Below, piece after piece: positions 11,026 through 22,700 of a DNA stretch of 64,000 nt (position 1 is its first letter; every line of letters begins with the position of its first letter). The position numbers and the translations under genes are program-made. Below the pieces are notes generated by a model, which saw only the letters and a program-made list of their open reading frames with translations, was not told the DNA's origin and ran no database searches. This stretch comes from Luidia sarsii (taxonomy: Eukaryota > Echinodermata > Asteroidea > Paxillosida > Luidiidae): contig OX465113.1 in NCBI GenBank assembly GCA_949987565.1, positions 8,364,270 through 8,428,269 on the forward strand. The letters are read 5' to 3'.

Positions 11026-13099
11026 TGAGAATTTCACGCTGGGATTGTTTGTGTACCGTTGGCAGTTTACCGCCGGCAGAGGGCGCATTTCCAACTGCAA
11101 GTTGACCCTGTCCGAATGAATCGGCTACGGCTCTAGTTTACACACGTACGTATATACAGAAGTGTGCATTCTTTTGAGCGCGTGAGTTATAAATCATCCT
11201 TTCAACGAGGATGTTGACGAGTGAGAGCTAGGCAAGTTGTCTGAGTTCACTGACCGACTCCAAATTTACAAAGTAAAGTGTGACATGGCTGAATCACAAC
11301 TCCATGATCACAACACAAGATGACTGAATCGTTGGCTACGGCTTTAGATTCCATGCTTGTGTAAGAAAGCCGCCAGCTGGCGGCTGCGGCCAGCTCCCAT
11401 ACTTCTGTGTATTATTTCCAGCTGTAGCCACTGGATTCGGTGACGGCTGTAGGAAGCCGAGGAATCGTCCTGCGCTTAATGAGCCTTGTGAGGGCGTGCT
11501 TCCTTTTCTTTCAATTATTTTTGTCTGGAGAGCGCCTCAACTCTAATACTGGAGTAAAACAGTATCACTGAACAGTTCGAAATAAAAACATGAAGAGGAT
11601 TGAATGAATGACAGTGTTAAATTATTCCTTTTTTCAAAACCGCTAAATTTGATTGACTCATAAAACATGAAATACGAACAAAAAATAAAAACGGAGGTCT
11701 TATGGCAGGTTCAAGTCCGGGTCCAAATTGTTTGATTTAATTGAAAAATCTGCTTCAACTTTGTGTGATTCACGAGCTGCCGTAGCCAGGTTCACAACAG
11801 TAATTAATGATTGTTTGCATCTGAATGAAACCGGGGGAGGTGATCTCTGGAGATTCTGACTATACGGAGCAAACCAGCAAAGACTAGTTGACTACATGTA
11901 TTTGGGAAGGCCACAATCTAAAGGCTGAATAGCTCGTATGCAAAACCAGAGGTCTCAAGTTCAAGTCTCGGTCCAGTCACTTTTCAAAATTGTTCAAAAA
12001 GTCTGGTTTTTTGTCCTTTATTGGTTTGATTTATAAACAAAATTAAAAGGACAGCAAAACGACAATGTTCACTCTTGCTCTCTGCTTGCTCACATTGGCT
12101 TTAATAAGACCTGAATATTATAATGTCAGATGATCAAATACATGTAGTTGCCTACTTTAAAAACTGTTAAAATGCCACAATGCCGTAACGTCCGTAAGTT
12201 AACTCTATTAAATTATTATCAGAGACAAAAATATATCTTCAGATTATAATACTATGGATAGGGAGTAAGGACTTGGGAAATATGTGTAACGTAACTCCTC
12301 AAAATCATATCTGATTTTAGATAATTATTCAGTTTAAAAGACCCCTACTAGTTAGTTTGCATTGTGAAAGGTAAAAGTGGAAAGTTTGCTGTGACACCAT
12401 GTTAGTAATTTCTTTGGAGATGGATTAAGGCTCTGAAAAAAGCAGGCATAACTTTGCCCGTAGTCAGGAGACTGCTGGATTCCAACCATCATCGGTGCTT
12501 ATATGCTGTGTGGAGAAGTATTGGAGCGTGGATTACTTCTGCTCATTGAACCATGCCGGAGATGGGAGACCACTGGAGTGTGTCCATGTTAGAGTGGATG
12601 CCGAGGGTATAGGACTAGGAGACCCAGGAGACAGACTGAGTCAAAGTAATGCTCCATCTCTAAAGAGATCACTTACATGGCGTCACCACAAACTTTCCAC
12701 TTTCTACTCTCCAGTTACTTCTAAGTTTCTGAGGAGATAAAAAACTGGTTTTCTAGAGTGTTACGGGTAAACCTTGGGTTGTTCATCACTGTATAAAACA
12801 GTGAACAAGATGACAAGCATCTCTGAACCTTTCTCAAGGCTGGAACAATAAAATAAGGGCTTCTTTGGAGAAATAAGTTAAAAGTTAATAAAAACGCATA
12901 ATTAACTTCAGAATTCAAATGTCACAGCAAAAACCGAGTGTTTGATTAGCTTCCAAGGGTTTCCCAAGAGTGACCCAGCTTAGTCTCGCCATGGTTTTGC
13001 ACTGGGTAAGATCATGGAGGTGGGTAAGACTGGAGGTAATGACGTCAAAACCAACTGGAACTGACTGTGGTAGACCCACGGAGGCTAATCTAACACACC
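11026..13099. other. Intergenic region, no gene seen
   Basis: Sequence upstream of DEPDC1 and downstream of R3HDM4. Apart from one SINE (11878-12010) I see no convincing exon, splice-flanked frame or RNA gene. Short frames present are not supported by codon pattern or homology. Confidence 0.5.
11878..12010 (+). mobile_element. tRNA-derived SINE
   Basis: Carries the family start GCAAAGACTAGTTGACTA, a degenerate A box (GGCTGAATAGCTCGTATGC) and a B box (AGTTCAAGTCTCGGTCC), followed by the T-rich tail. Same family as 8555-8725, opposite strand. Confidence 0.7.
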
Positions 13100-13103
13100 T
13101 TAA

Positions 13104-13450
13104 AGGCCCTATACAACATTGGTAAAGGTCACAAGATTGCCACAGGTTGTGTGTTAAACATTCCAAAAAAGCAATTCTGCGAAGGTTTTACCTCAATTGG
13201 TAATCTGAGAAAGTAGACAAATGCAAAAAACCATCACAGTTTAGTGTTTGCGCATCGTTCTGTAGTGTAAGAAATATTTTATTACTCATGAGTAATAAAC
13301 TATTTGTCGATGTTTGAGTGCAGATTTCTCCCAGACAGTAAGATTTCAACATGAGGATTCTATCATGACCATCTACAAACTGTGTAAATTAGAGGGAAAT
13401 CTGTAGACATCGATTTTTCCTGACCTTCAATCCTAATGTTGTATTGGGCC
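13104..13450. mobile_element. TTAA-type MITE (AGGCCC family), copy 1
   Basis: Preceded by TTAA (13100-13103) and starting AGGCCCTATACAACATTGG; it ends with AATGTTGTATTGGGCCTA, the inverted form. The right TTAA has decayed. Internal blocks such as 'catgaggattctatcatgac' are shared with the better copy at 28022-28351. Confidence 0.75.
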
Positions 13451-13950
13451 TATAAATATAAGTTGAAAGAAGCCCTACATGGTTACAAAGACACTTTGTA
13501 AGGAATGGTACGCTGTGTATGTATGATCTACATACTGACAGGATTCCTGCTGAGGTAGAATTTGCAAGGCTGATTCAAGGACAAAAAAGGATAAATTCAT
13601 GTAAACTGCATTACACGGTCAGCCAAACTACAGTAGCAGCTACCAAAGAAATTCAGCTTAGAATGCAACCAACCTAATCCACGGTAAAGTTTCAAGATGA
13701 GAATATGACAATGGATTCTAGATACAGGAAGTTATGAAACAAACATACACTGAAATCCAAGCAGGATCATACAATTGTAAGATACAGCATTATGCATACA
13801 CTTAGAGGATTCTAAATACATTGTAAACATATAACATACGGTACAAATCCAATGGCACCAGGAAGTTCCACGGTCAATCACAGGCGTATCTTTTCAAATC
13901 CGCCGCATGAACTTGACTGGCCTGGCAGTCAAGGAAAAATGCCTGCATAA

Positions 13951-15191
13951 TAAGGCTGTTGTCGTGAGAAAAAATTCTTGTCGACATGTCGCGAGAATTT
14001 TATGCCGACTGTCGACATTGTCGCGACAGAGACTCGATTTAGTCAAAAATCTGTAGTCACAATGTAGGAATTTTTTTAGGTAATAAACGAATGGGGCATG
14101 TCAAACCGCCATAGTTGTGAACTTGTGAAATTAGTTTTCATGGAAAATCTTAATTTCAATAAAATTTCATATTTTAATGGCTTTCGTATTTAAGATTATA
14201 CACAACAAAATAATTTTTGTGCCGATATTGGGTGTTACAGTCGTAATTTCCTAAAAAAATCATAAAAAAGCGATTGCTCATTGTTTATTCATGACGTCAT
14301 CGATCGGCGATGCGTGCGTTATCACTACAAGTAATAATGAATATTTATGAATTCGCTCCACAGCGGCTGCAGTTGTTTTCCTATTGGCTATGTACACATG
14401 TACGTGTACATGGAAGTTGGAGAACCAGATAGTTTCGATGAAAAGAAAAGACGTCACCGTCCGCACCTAGCTAAAGGGGCACCCAAAAACCAGCTGCGTA
14501 TTGGGCCCAAAAACGGAGGAGGCCGCGTATTCATCCATACATTCAGACAAACCTAGAACGTATGCGGCAAAGGAGGCCTTTTTCCGATGTACATAATGTA
14601 CTTCCGGTCCGTTTTTCAACGAAATAAAATCCGCGGCCGCCGGGATTTTGGGCCCAAACATTCAGCTACTTTCAGCTAGGAACCGACCGCGACGCACGTG
14701 CGATCTCATTTCTCGATCCTTCCCTCGGACGTCCACGATCTTTCCCGATCTCTGCATTGCACTGGTATCCCGTACGCACGTGTATTAAATGCATGCGATG
14801 CAGCAACGTATACCAGCTACTGTACTGCTGACGACCGGCCATAGAAACGTGCGCTATACAGTAGTGACAGTATTATACTGTACACCGTAATGGCAAAATG
14901 CGTTCGGTGAACGATTTTCTTTGGTCGCGTCGCGATCCCTTCCAACTTCCAACATATTTAGTAACTATTATTTTGCGGCGTGGATAAGCAAAAATGAAAT
15001 GCTCAGCACACAATTTTAGGATCTTTTGTTCCCTTTTTATTCCCTTCTTTTCAGAGATTGGCCATTATGACTAGAGGTAGGCTAATGTATTTTATTGTTT
15101 TTGTCGCGACAACCGAAAAACCTTGTCGACATGTCGGAATATTTTCTTTGTCGCGACAATGTCGACAAAAGCCTTGTCGACAACAGCCTTA
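13951..15191. mobile_element. Non-autonomous hAT-like element, 1,241 bp
   Basis: Terminal inverted repeats TAAGGCTGTTGTCG match exactly at both ends and continue imperfectly through GTCGACATGTCGCGA-type blocks. Perfect 8-bp flanks CTGCATAA lie at 13943-13950 and 15192-15199, the duplication length of hAT transposons. No transposase frame is visible. Rejoining the flanks restores a continuous sequence with a B-box-like GGTTCAAATCC, suggesting insertion into an older repeat. Confidence 0.75.
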
Positions 15192-15729
15192 CTGCATAAG
15201 CAAGCAGACGCCACAGGTTCAAATCCTGCCCAAGCTGCCTGTGCTCTTATCATTTCAAGCAGGCAATAGGGAAATACACTCAGCATGCATATAGTGCTAC
15301 CTTCCCATCAGACAGGAGAACCCTCATTTAGTGACATTCTCACCTGCACAAATGATATACCTGGTTTACCTTTTTCAAAACCCCCAATGGGTGCCAGTCA
15401 CAAACTTGTGCTATTCATCCATACTAACATCATGTACATCTAACAGGCTTAGATCAACAAGAGACATTTTTGTGCTTACAAGTGACAGCTCCAAGAAAAA
15501 ACAAAACCGACCCTGATCTGTACCCTAGAACAATCCGAGGTGTTTAAAGTTCAGACTACAAATACTGACAACTTTCTTTTGAAGAGTGCCACCAACAATT
15601 AAAAATAAAAAGACCTCTAGCCCCTGATCTCATATTTGCCCCTAGACTTTGGCCCACGTCTTTGGGGAGAGATAGTATGGAGATGCTGTCAAACCCACAA
15701 TTATTCTAATTGTGATATACAAAAATGTT

Positions 15730-15880
15730 GCAAACTGCTTACTGACTAAAATTACCAAAATGTAAATTTTAAAATTTAGTGGGCCTGACGTTTCGATCCT
15801 AGCAGGACCTTTCTCAAAGGCAGAGAAAGGTCCTGCTAGGATCAAAACGTCAGGCCCACTAAATTTTAAGATTTATTCTA
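15730..15880. repeat. Head-to-head pair of Penelope-associated end modules
   Basis: Two inverted copies of a module containing GTCCTGCTAGGATCGAAACG and CAGGCCCACTAAATTTTA face each other around a short CTGCCTTTGAGAAAGG-type centre. The left flank carries GCAAACTGCTTACTGACTAAA. The same module ends the Penelope fragment at 18865-18925, which ties the family to that element. Confidence 0.7.
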
Positions 15881-16028
15881 ATTGTATTAAACCTGCAACA
15901 GTCACAAATTGTGCAGACAACATTACCTTGTTCAGTAACCTAAGGTCGATTTCACCAAACTCATTGTAACTTATGATCAATTGCAAGACGATGAGCTATG
16001 TGTCAGAAACCATACAGTGTATCACAAT

Positions 16029-16383
16029 GTGGATATCAAATGGCTACTGCATGGATATCAAATGGCTTTTGCATGAATATCACATGGCTACTGCATGGAT
16101 ATCACATGGCTTTTGCATGAATATCACATGGCTACTGCATGGATATCACATGGCTACTGCATGGATATCACATGGCTATTGCATGGATATCACATGGCTA
16201 TTACATGGATATCACATGGCTATTGCATGGATATCACATGGCTATTGCATGGATATCACATGGCTACTGCATGGATATCACATTTGTACTGCATGGATAT
16301 TGGATAACACATGGCTATTGCTTGGATATCACATTGGTACTGCATGGATATTGGATATCACATGGCTATTGTATGGATAACAC
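16029..16383. repeat. 22-bp minisatellite, about 16 units
   Basis: Tandem copies of ATGGATATCACATGGCTATT plus two bases, with point variants. The unit length is not a multiple of three, yet the unit contains no stop in any plus-strand phase, so three overlapping frames stay open through the array (repetitive WLLHGYHMATAWISHGYC-type text). This is not a gene. The flank at about 15945-16025 resembles the MITE at 57211-57356. Confidence 0.85.
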
Positions 16384-16780
16384 ACAGCTACCCAACAAAT
16401 ACCAATCACATTTCATTTTTTCTGTTGCTGTGGGCAAAATCACTGCCGAAAAATCTTCACTCGCCTTTTACACATCGCATACAAGAACATTATACATTAT
16501 TCTTCAATCTTTAGCGACTTTCTAACTTCAACATTAGTTCATAGCTTTAAAGTTGTTATTGATGTTATGCCTGTGGTGCTTTGGGGGGGCTATTGTGCCT
16601 GCGTACACTACTCATAGATGTGTATTTGCAAAAGAGACGTGCTCTGGGAAAAGACACTAATCATTCGTACACAAGACAGAGACGCAAATCTACATGTATG
16701 TTCAATCTGGCAAAGATGGTCACAACCCAAAGCTTCCTTTAGTCACCTTGAGTGGTCAGAGTGGGGAAAGGCTGGCGCTG

Positions 16781-19700
16781 TTAGCTGGCCAGGGAGTCCA
16801 GGTACTGAGACAGAAGGAGTTCGGGCGGACGGAAGTAATCCTGAGAGTTCTCCACTTTGGTATGCCGCTGATTGTTGCAATCATAACCTGCAGCAAGACG
16901 AACGATGCACACTGTCAGGGATCCATTTCAAAAAGCTGTCTCAATCCCCCGCAGCTATCAAATGGTGCCCTTCATCATAAGCACTGTCCGCACTGGACTT
17001 TTTTGGGGCAAAGTAACCGAGACGCTGGGTACTTTACCCATATTAAGTCCAGTGCGGACGTCTCCAGAAGTCTTCCTCTAAGTTACTTTTCCCGACCCGT
17101 GCGTGCATTTCTACCGGTCAACTTCTGCCCAGGAAGAATTACCGAGACACTTTTCCTGAGACGAAAAGTACAGTGCGGACAGTGCGAGTCTGGTAAATGC
17201 GGCTCAGTAAAGCGAATATCCGGTCCCTGTCCACCATGCGCATTGCTTGCGGCAAGGTATGCTACGCGCGCTTGTGTGAACCTTTTCTCTCATCAGGTCA
17301 ATGCACAAAAGGTCATGTAAGCTGGATTTGGGCATTTAGAATTTGCCCAAAATATCGAGGGAATGACGCTTCGAGCCTAGTAGGACCTTTCTCTGATGAA
17401 GAATTTGGGAGTTGGTCAGAGCACAGACCACCCCCTCCAGCAGTGCACTTACTGATTGACTGTAGGTCCAGGTACTGGCAGACTGCATGCAGGAGGAGCC
17501 TGTCATAGCTGCAGTGGATGTGCGATATGAAGACAGCGCCCGGGTCGTCGGTGAACCAGGGCACCAGGTCGTCCTCGTGGCTCTTCAACATGCCCTGCTT
17601 GACAGAAACAATACAAATCTTCAGATTAACACACACGATTCAGAATGACATGCACGCTTCTGACTGGCGCCCCCACCCAGGTAAAGACTAGTTGACTATT
17701 TGGGAGACCACAATCTAAGGGCTGGATAGCTGAGATGGGAAGAGCTATGGTATGCAAAACCAGAGGTCTCGGGTTCAAATCCTGGTCCAGTCCAAGTTTT
17801 CTTTGACAGATTTTTTCAATTTGTTCAAAAGTTTTGTACTTGAAATGGTATATAGACGTCAAACAAGTGCTTTGTTATTAACTTCCTCACCGCGAAAAAG
17901 CTCACAGATTTCTATCACCGATCAATTGTAGAACTGCCAGATTCTACCTTCTCCCGAAAATTCACAAAACCAACAACCCAGGCAGATCCATCATCTCTGG
18001 CAATGGTTCACCTACGGAACACATATCTCCTTTCATTGACTCTTTTCTCAAACCCTTGGTTCCCCAAATCCCCTCATACGTCCATGACACTCCTGACTTT
18101 CTGCGAAAGTTGGAAAGTGTCAAGGATCAAATTCCGACCACTGCCATAATTGGTACTATTGACGTTTCCTCTCTATACACTAACATCCCCCAGGAAGAAG
18201 GCATTCAAGCTTGCTCCTCGGCCCTGGCCAAAGGAAAAGTCTTCTCCACCCATCTCTGACATAACCACCCTCATGAGGCTAGTGCTGGCCAAGAACAATT
18301 TCTCCTTTTTTGGCAAGCACTATCTTCAAGTGCATGGCACTGCCATGGGCACACGCATGGCTCCTTCCTTTGCTTGCCTCTTCATAGGTGACCTTGAGGA
18401 ACGCATGCTCAGTGAGGCTCCATGCCGTCCTTGGATTTGTTGGAGATACATAGATGATGTTTTCTTCATTTGGACTAGGGATGGTAGCAGCTTGAATGCT
18501 TTCTTTGACCACATCAATTCCTTCCACAGGACTATCAAATTAACATGGGAGCAGTCTCTTCAGCAGACCCACTTTCTGGATGTCACCGTCCGGAAAGACC
18601 TCAATACACTTACTACTGACTTGTATTCTAAGTCCACCGACACTCATCAATATCTCCATTCCTCCAGTTGTCACCCCAGACACTGTAAGACTGGTATAGC
18701 TTACAGCCAGGCCCTCTGATTGAGGCGCATATCACTAATCCCTACCCTACTCCTTGCCCTTCCCTTTGATCTCTCCCTCCCTTTGTCCTTTGTTTCTCAT
18801 CCGTATCCTATTCACTCTCTTCCCCCTTCCTTCATGTACATGTATCTGTTTTGTTCTTGTCACTCTGCCTTTGAAAAAGGTCCTGCTAGGATCGAAACGT
18901 CAGGCCCACTAAATTTTAAGATTCCTCACCGCAATGTTAACAAAAAATTCAAAGTGATCCAGAATCCAGGATTTGATACGGATCATCACTAAAAAAGAAT
19001 TACCTTGAGCCAGTGAGAATACTGACATACTGTAAACATTTCAGAATGTGCATTCATAACTTTTCAAGCTATTTTGCTAACAGACAAACAAACTGACAAA
19101 ACACTGGCAATAACCCTGCTCTCAACGGCAGAAATCATTTTCTGCCTTTGAGAAGCCTCCAGTTTTAACAATTAGTTATCAGTCCAGCTACATGTACGGT
19201 AGTTTGGGGCTCAAGATTCTTGCACAAAGTGGATACAGCTTTTTTCTTCCAAGAACTAGTTTGCACTGGTCAACTATCTCCGACTATTTGGGAGTCAGGA
19301 TAACAGAACAAGCGGACTTCTTTTGGTTTCCCCGAATCCCCGAGGGTAGTAAGACTTTCCACTGACCCTGGGGAGGTGTTTCCGGCGTAGCATTGCTCGA
19401 AGACGACTGTTGATCCTCAAAAAGCTCTTCTCTGGGGTGTGCGCCGGATGAACTGTTGGGAATACAACACAGATTTACCTCAGTGAGAAGGTGAAACCAA
19501 GAGGGTTTGCCTTTCCGGAGATGCAGTTTACTTCTGCATGCTGACTGCATTCACTTCCACTTTTTGGTGAAGACTTTCTAATACCCACACCTTCACTATT
19601 ACTTAGGCTGTGTGGTGGATTTGAACGAGTATGGGTATCGAATGCTACAGTCCATGATGCATCGGGAGTTGAAAGTAAGCGAGAATGCAATCCAATGAGA

Positions 19701-22700
19701 GCAAGGAGTTTTGAGAAGACTGCTGCTAGGATCAAAAATCCTAAATCAAGCATTAGTGAGTTGGTCCGATAGGCCGTGTCTTAGTGAGCTTCTTTACCAG
19801 CATAGATACAATATGACTTTGTGAGCAGACTCATGTAATGTAATGAGAGTTTTCCCTGCTTGATTAGCCTTTGATCAAGGCGCACGCAGCAAAAATGATA
19901 GTCGCAATTGCTGAAGAGCGAGGAGACTAGTTTAAACACCAATCCAACGCATGAAGAAAGACTACACGCCAGACCGACAGCACGCCCCAAGCACCTTTGG
20001 AACTCTGCCCCACAAAGCTTATGTTTCATTTACATTTGCAACTGTTTTGGTAGCAGATACGATATGCATTATATGCAAGAGTCTTCACCAATCAAAACAG
20101 AGATCCAAAGATGCTAGCGGCGGCGCGCACAGTCCATGACACACAGCTCAGCTACCGCATTGTTTGCGAGCAAGGGCTGGCCCACGGTCTAGTTTGTCGT
20201 GTAGTCTTTCTTCGTGCATTGGGTTGGTATTAATCTGGTCTCCTCCTTGCTCTTGGCATGCAGGTTGTGCAATCATTTTCAAATGCGTGCAAATATCGCG
20301 ACTTTCCATTTCGCTGCATGTGCCTTGATATGATCAAAGGCTACGTCTTGATGTACAACGAGAATGTTTACCAGTCCGTTTATCCTCGATCTCCTTGTTG
20401 TCCTCAGGGGCGTCCTCCGTTGTCGTAGTTGTGGCCATCGTGGTCTCTCCCTCCTCTTTGGTTACCTCCTCCTTCCTCGCACCCTCCTTGGTCACCACCT
20501 GCTGCAGGAAGATCTCCTGCTCGTCCTCGGGACGATTCATGAAGTCGTTCCATATCTGATTGGTAAGCAGGGGTCAATCACTTTACAACGGGCCACTTGT
20601 CAGTGCTCATAACCGCCACACAGGTTTTTTTTGTTTAATAAGATGCCATTTTCAAAACCTGTGAAATAAATCAACAACAGTACACTAACTGTGTGTGTAC
20701 TAGCTAGTCTGGCACAACTGGATGTTGTGCAGCTTTTGTCATGCCACATATTGTTTTGTGGTAGGCTGAAGAGAGTCTTTGTTTAAAGCTTGGACACTAG
20801 TACCCACTTTCCCACTATGAAATCTTTGGGTTATCTTGGGGTAACGGCAAGCCTCAACCCACGTATACCCCGGGTTGGAAATGGTTTCCAGGAGGTTTCC
20901 CACTAACAATTGGCTGTTACTCTGGGGCTCATCAACCCTGATCAAGTACCTGTAGGGTTAAGGATGGACATCTCTGGGTTAACGGCTGAAATGTGTGGGT
21001 TTAGCGAAACTCCGGGTTGATGCGACAGATGGGAGCAGAACTCAGGGTTAATGAACCCTGGGGTAAGAAAAGCGTAACCCGGGGTGGCAAATCTCAGGGT
21101 TAAGCAGTTGAAGTGGGAAAAGGGTATGGTAGTGGTGCACCGAGTGGGGTAAACAAAGGTTACTCCGGAGTGACCCTCCTGTCCCGCTGGATAAGTTATG
21201 GGCATTACCAACAGATCCAACCGGGACTGACCTGGGTAGTCTCGGAGTAGCTAATCTAACCTAGCTGTGTAGTCTGGTCACTGTCCTGGAGGAGACTGAC
21301 CGCTTACCTCTAGACTGTCCCGATCGGACAGAAGTTTTTCAAACACCGACTGGCTGGACTCGACAAAGTCACTGATGGTCACTTCCCCAAAGTCGTTGTC
21401 CTCCACCAGGCTCATCAAGAAGCACGCTTCAAGAAGCATCCACAGAAAAACGATGAGAGCATGTTAGATGATGAGGTGGGAAGTCTTCGTTAAGTTAAAG
21501 GAAGAGTTATTGTCCAACAGGGAAAAGGGCAAGTAGCTCGGCCTCCTTAAATGTTTCAGCATGCCTCCCTCCTCCAGTCCACCCACAGCTGGCCTATCAA
21601 GAGTTGTACTGTCAGTCAAGAGACCAAATTCCTCATGGTCACATGAACAACAGCGCACAGTCTAGACTGCTGTTGTGAATATGCTAAAGCTCTTGATTGT
21701 ACTATAGCCTGTCTTTAAATGGCAATTAGTTAAAGCTAATGATGTCATTTCTTGTGATGCTGAACATTTGCAGCAATTGATACCATGTATAAGTCAGAAC
21801 CATCTGGGGAAATGAAATGTTTTTGAAGAATTGTCGCCTGGATGCAAACTGCAAAGTGACTCGGGTAGGAGACGACTTAGGTACGACTTGACTTGGGTAA
21901 GAAATTGACTGGATACAGAAATGATTTTTAAACATTTCAAAAGAAAACTTTTACTGGAGAGGGACTAGAACCCGAGACCTTTGGATTAACGTACCAGTGC
22001 TCTTCCAACTGAGCTATCCAGCCCTTAGATGGTGGCTTTCACAAATATCAACCTAGTCTTTGCCGGGGTGGGGATGCCAGTCAAACATTGACTTTTAACA
22101 TTGAATACAAAATGACCAACAGTTGTCTAGTAGTACGGCTCTCTTGCTGTGACTGCCTTCCGCTGGTGCAAGCACGGAGGTGGGAGGAAACCTCCTCGGG
22201 ACTCACTGTTTTCGTAGCGGCGGGTGCGCTTGTGGCCGCCGGTTTTGTTGCCGGCCGACTTGGGCATCAGCCTGTGGCAGAAGTGCTGGCTCTGACGGTG
22301 CTTAGTTTTACGTGGCAGCACAGGAGGCTGGGGCTCCACCACCGTTTCTTCAATGATCAACCTGGCAATGTGACGTAATAATGATTAACCCCTTGACGGC
22401 AGGATTATTTTAGTGCCAACGGCCGGCACAGTGCCATTTCAAAAGCTTGCTAAACAATCAGAGAACAATAAACCTGCAAAAATAAATCAATAAGAGTGCA
22501 CTATTTGTTTAAGTGAATCAAATGTGGCACAATAGGACGTCCGCGTGGCTTTTGTCAAGGGATTATCAGTCCTCAAAGGTGGGCCTTTTGTGTGTAGTCC
22601 AATGGAGCATCGGCTGTGCAACACGACAGGACTCCGAGCACTGTGTGTGCTGCTACCCTTTGACCGCAAACATGCCTGCACTCCAGCGGACAAAGGATCC

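Noticed and set aside
16029..16383. Minisatellite considered as a CRISPR array or a repeat-protein gene
   Set aside because: Units are contiguous with no spacers, the host is a eukaryote, and three frames are open equally because of unit composition.
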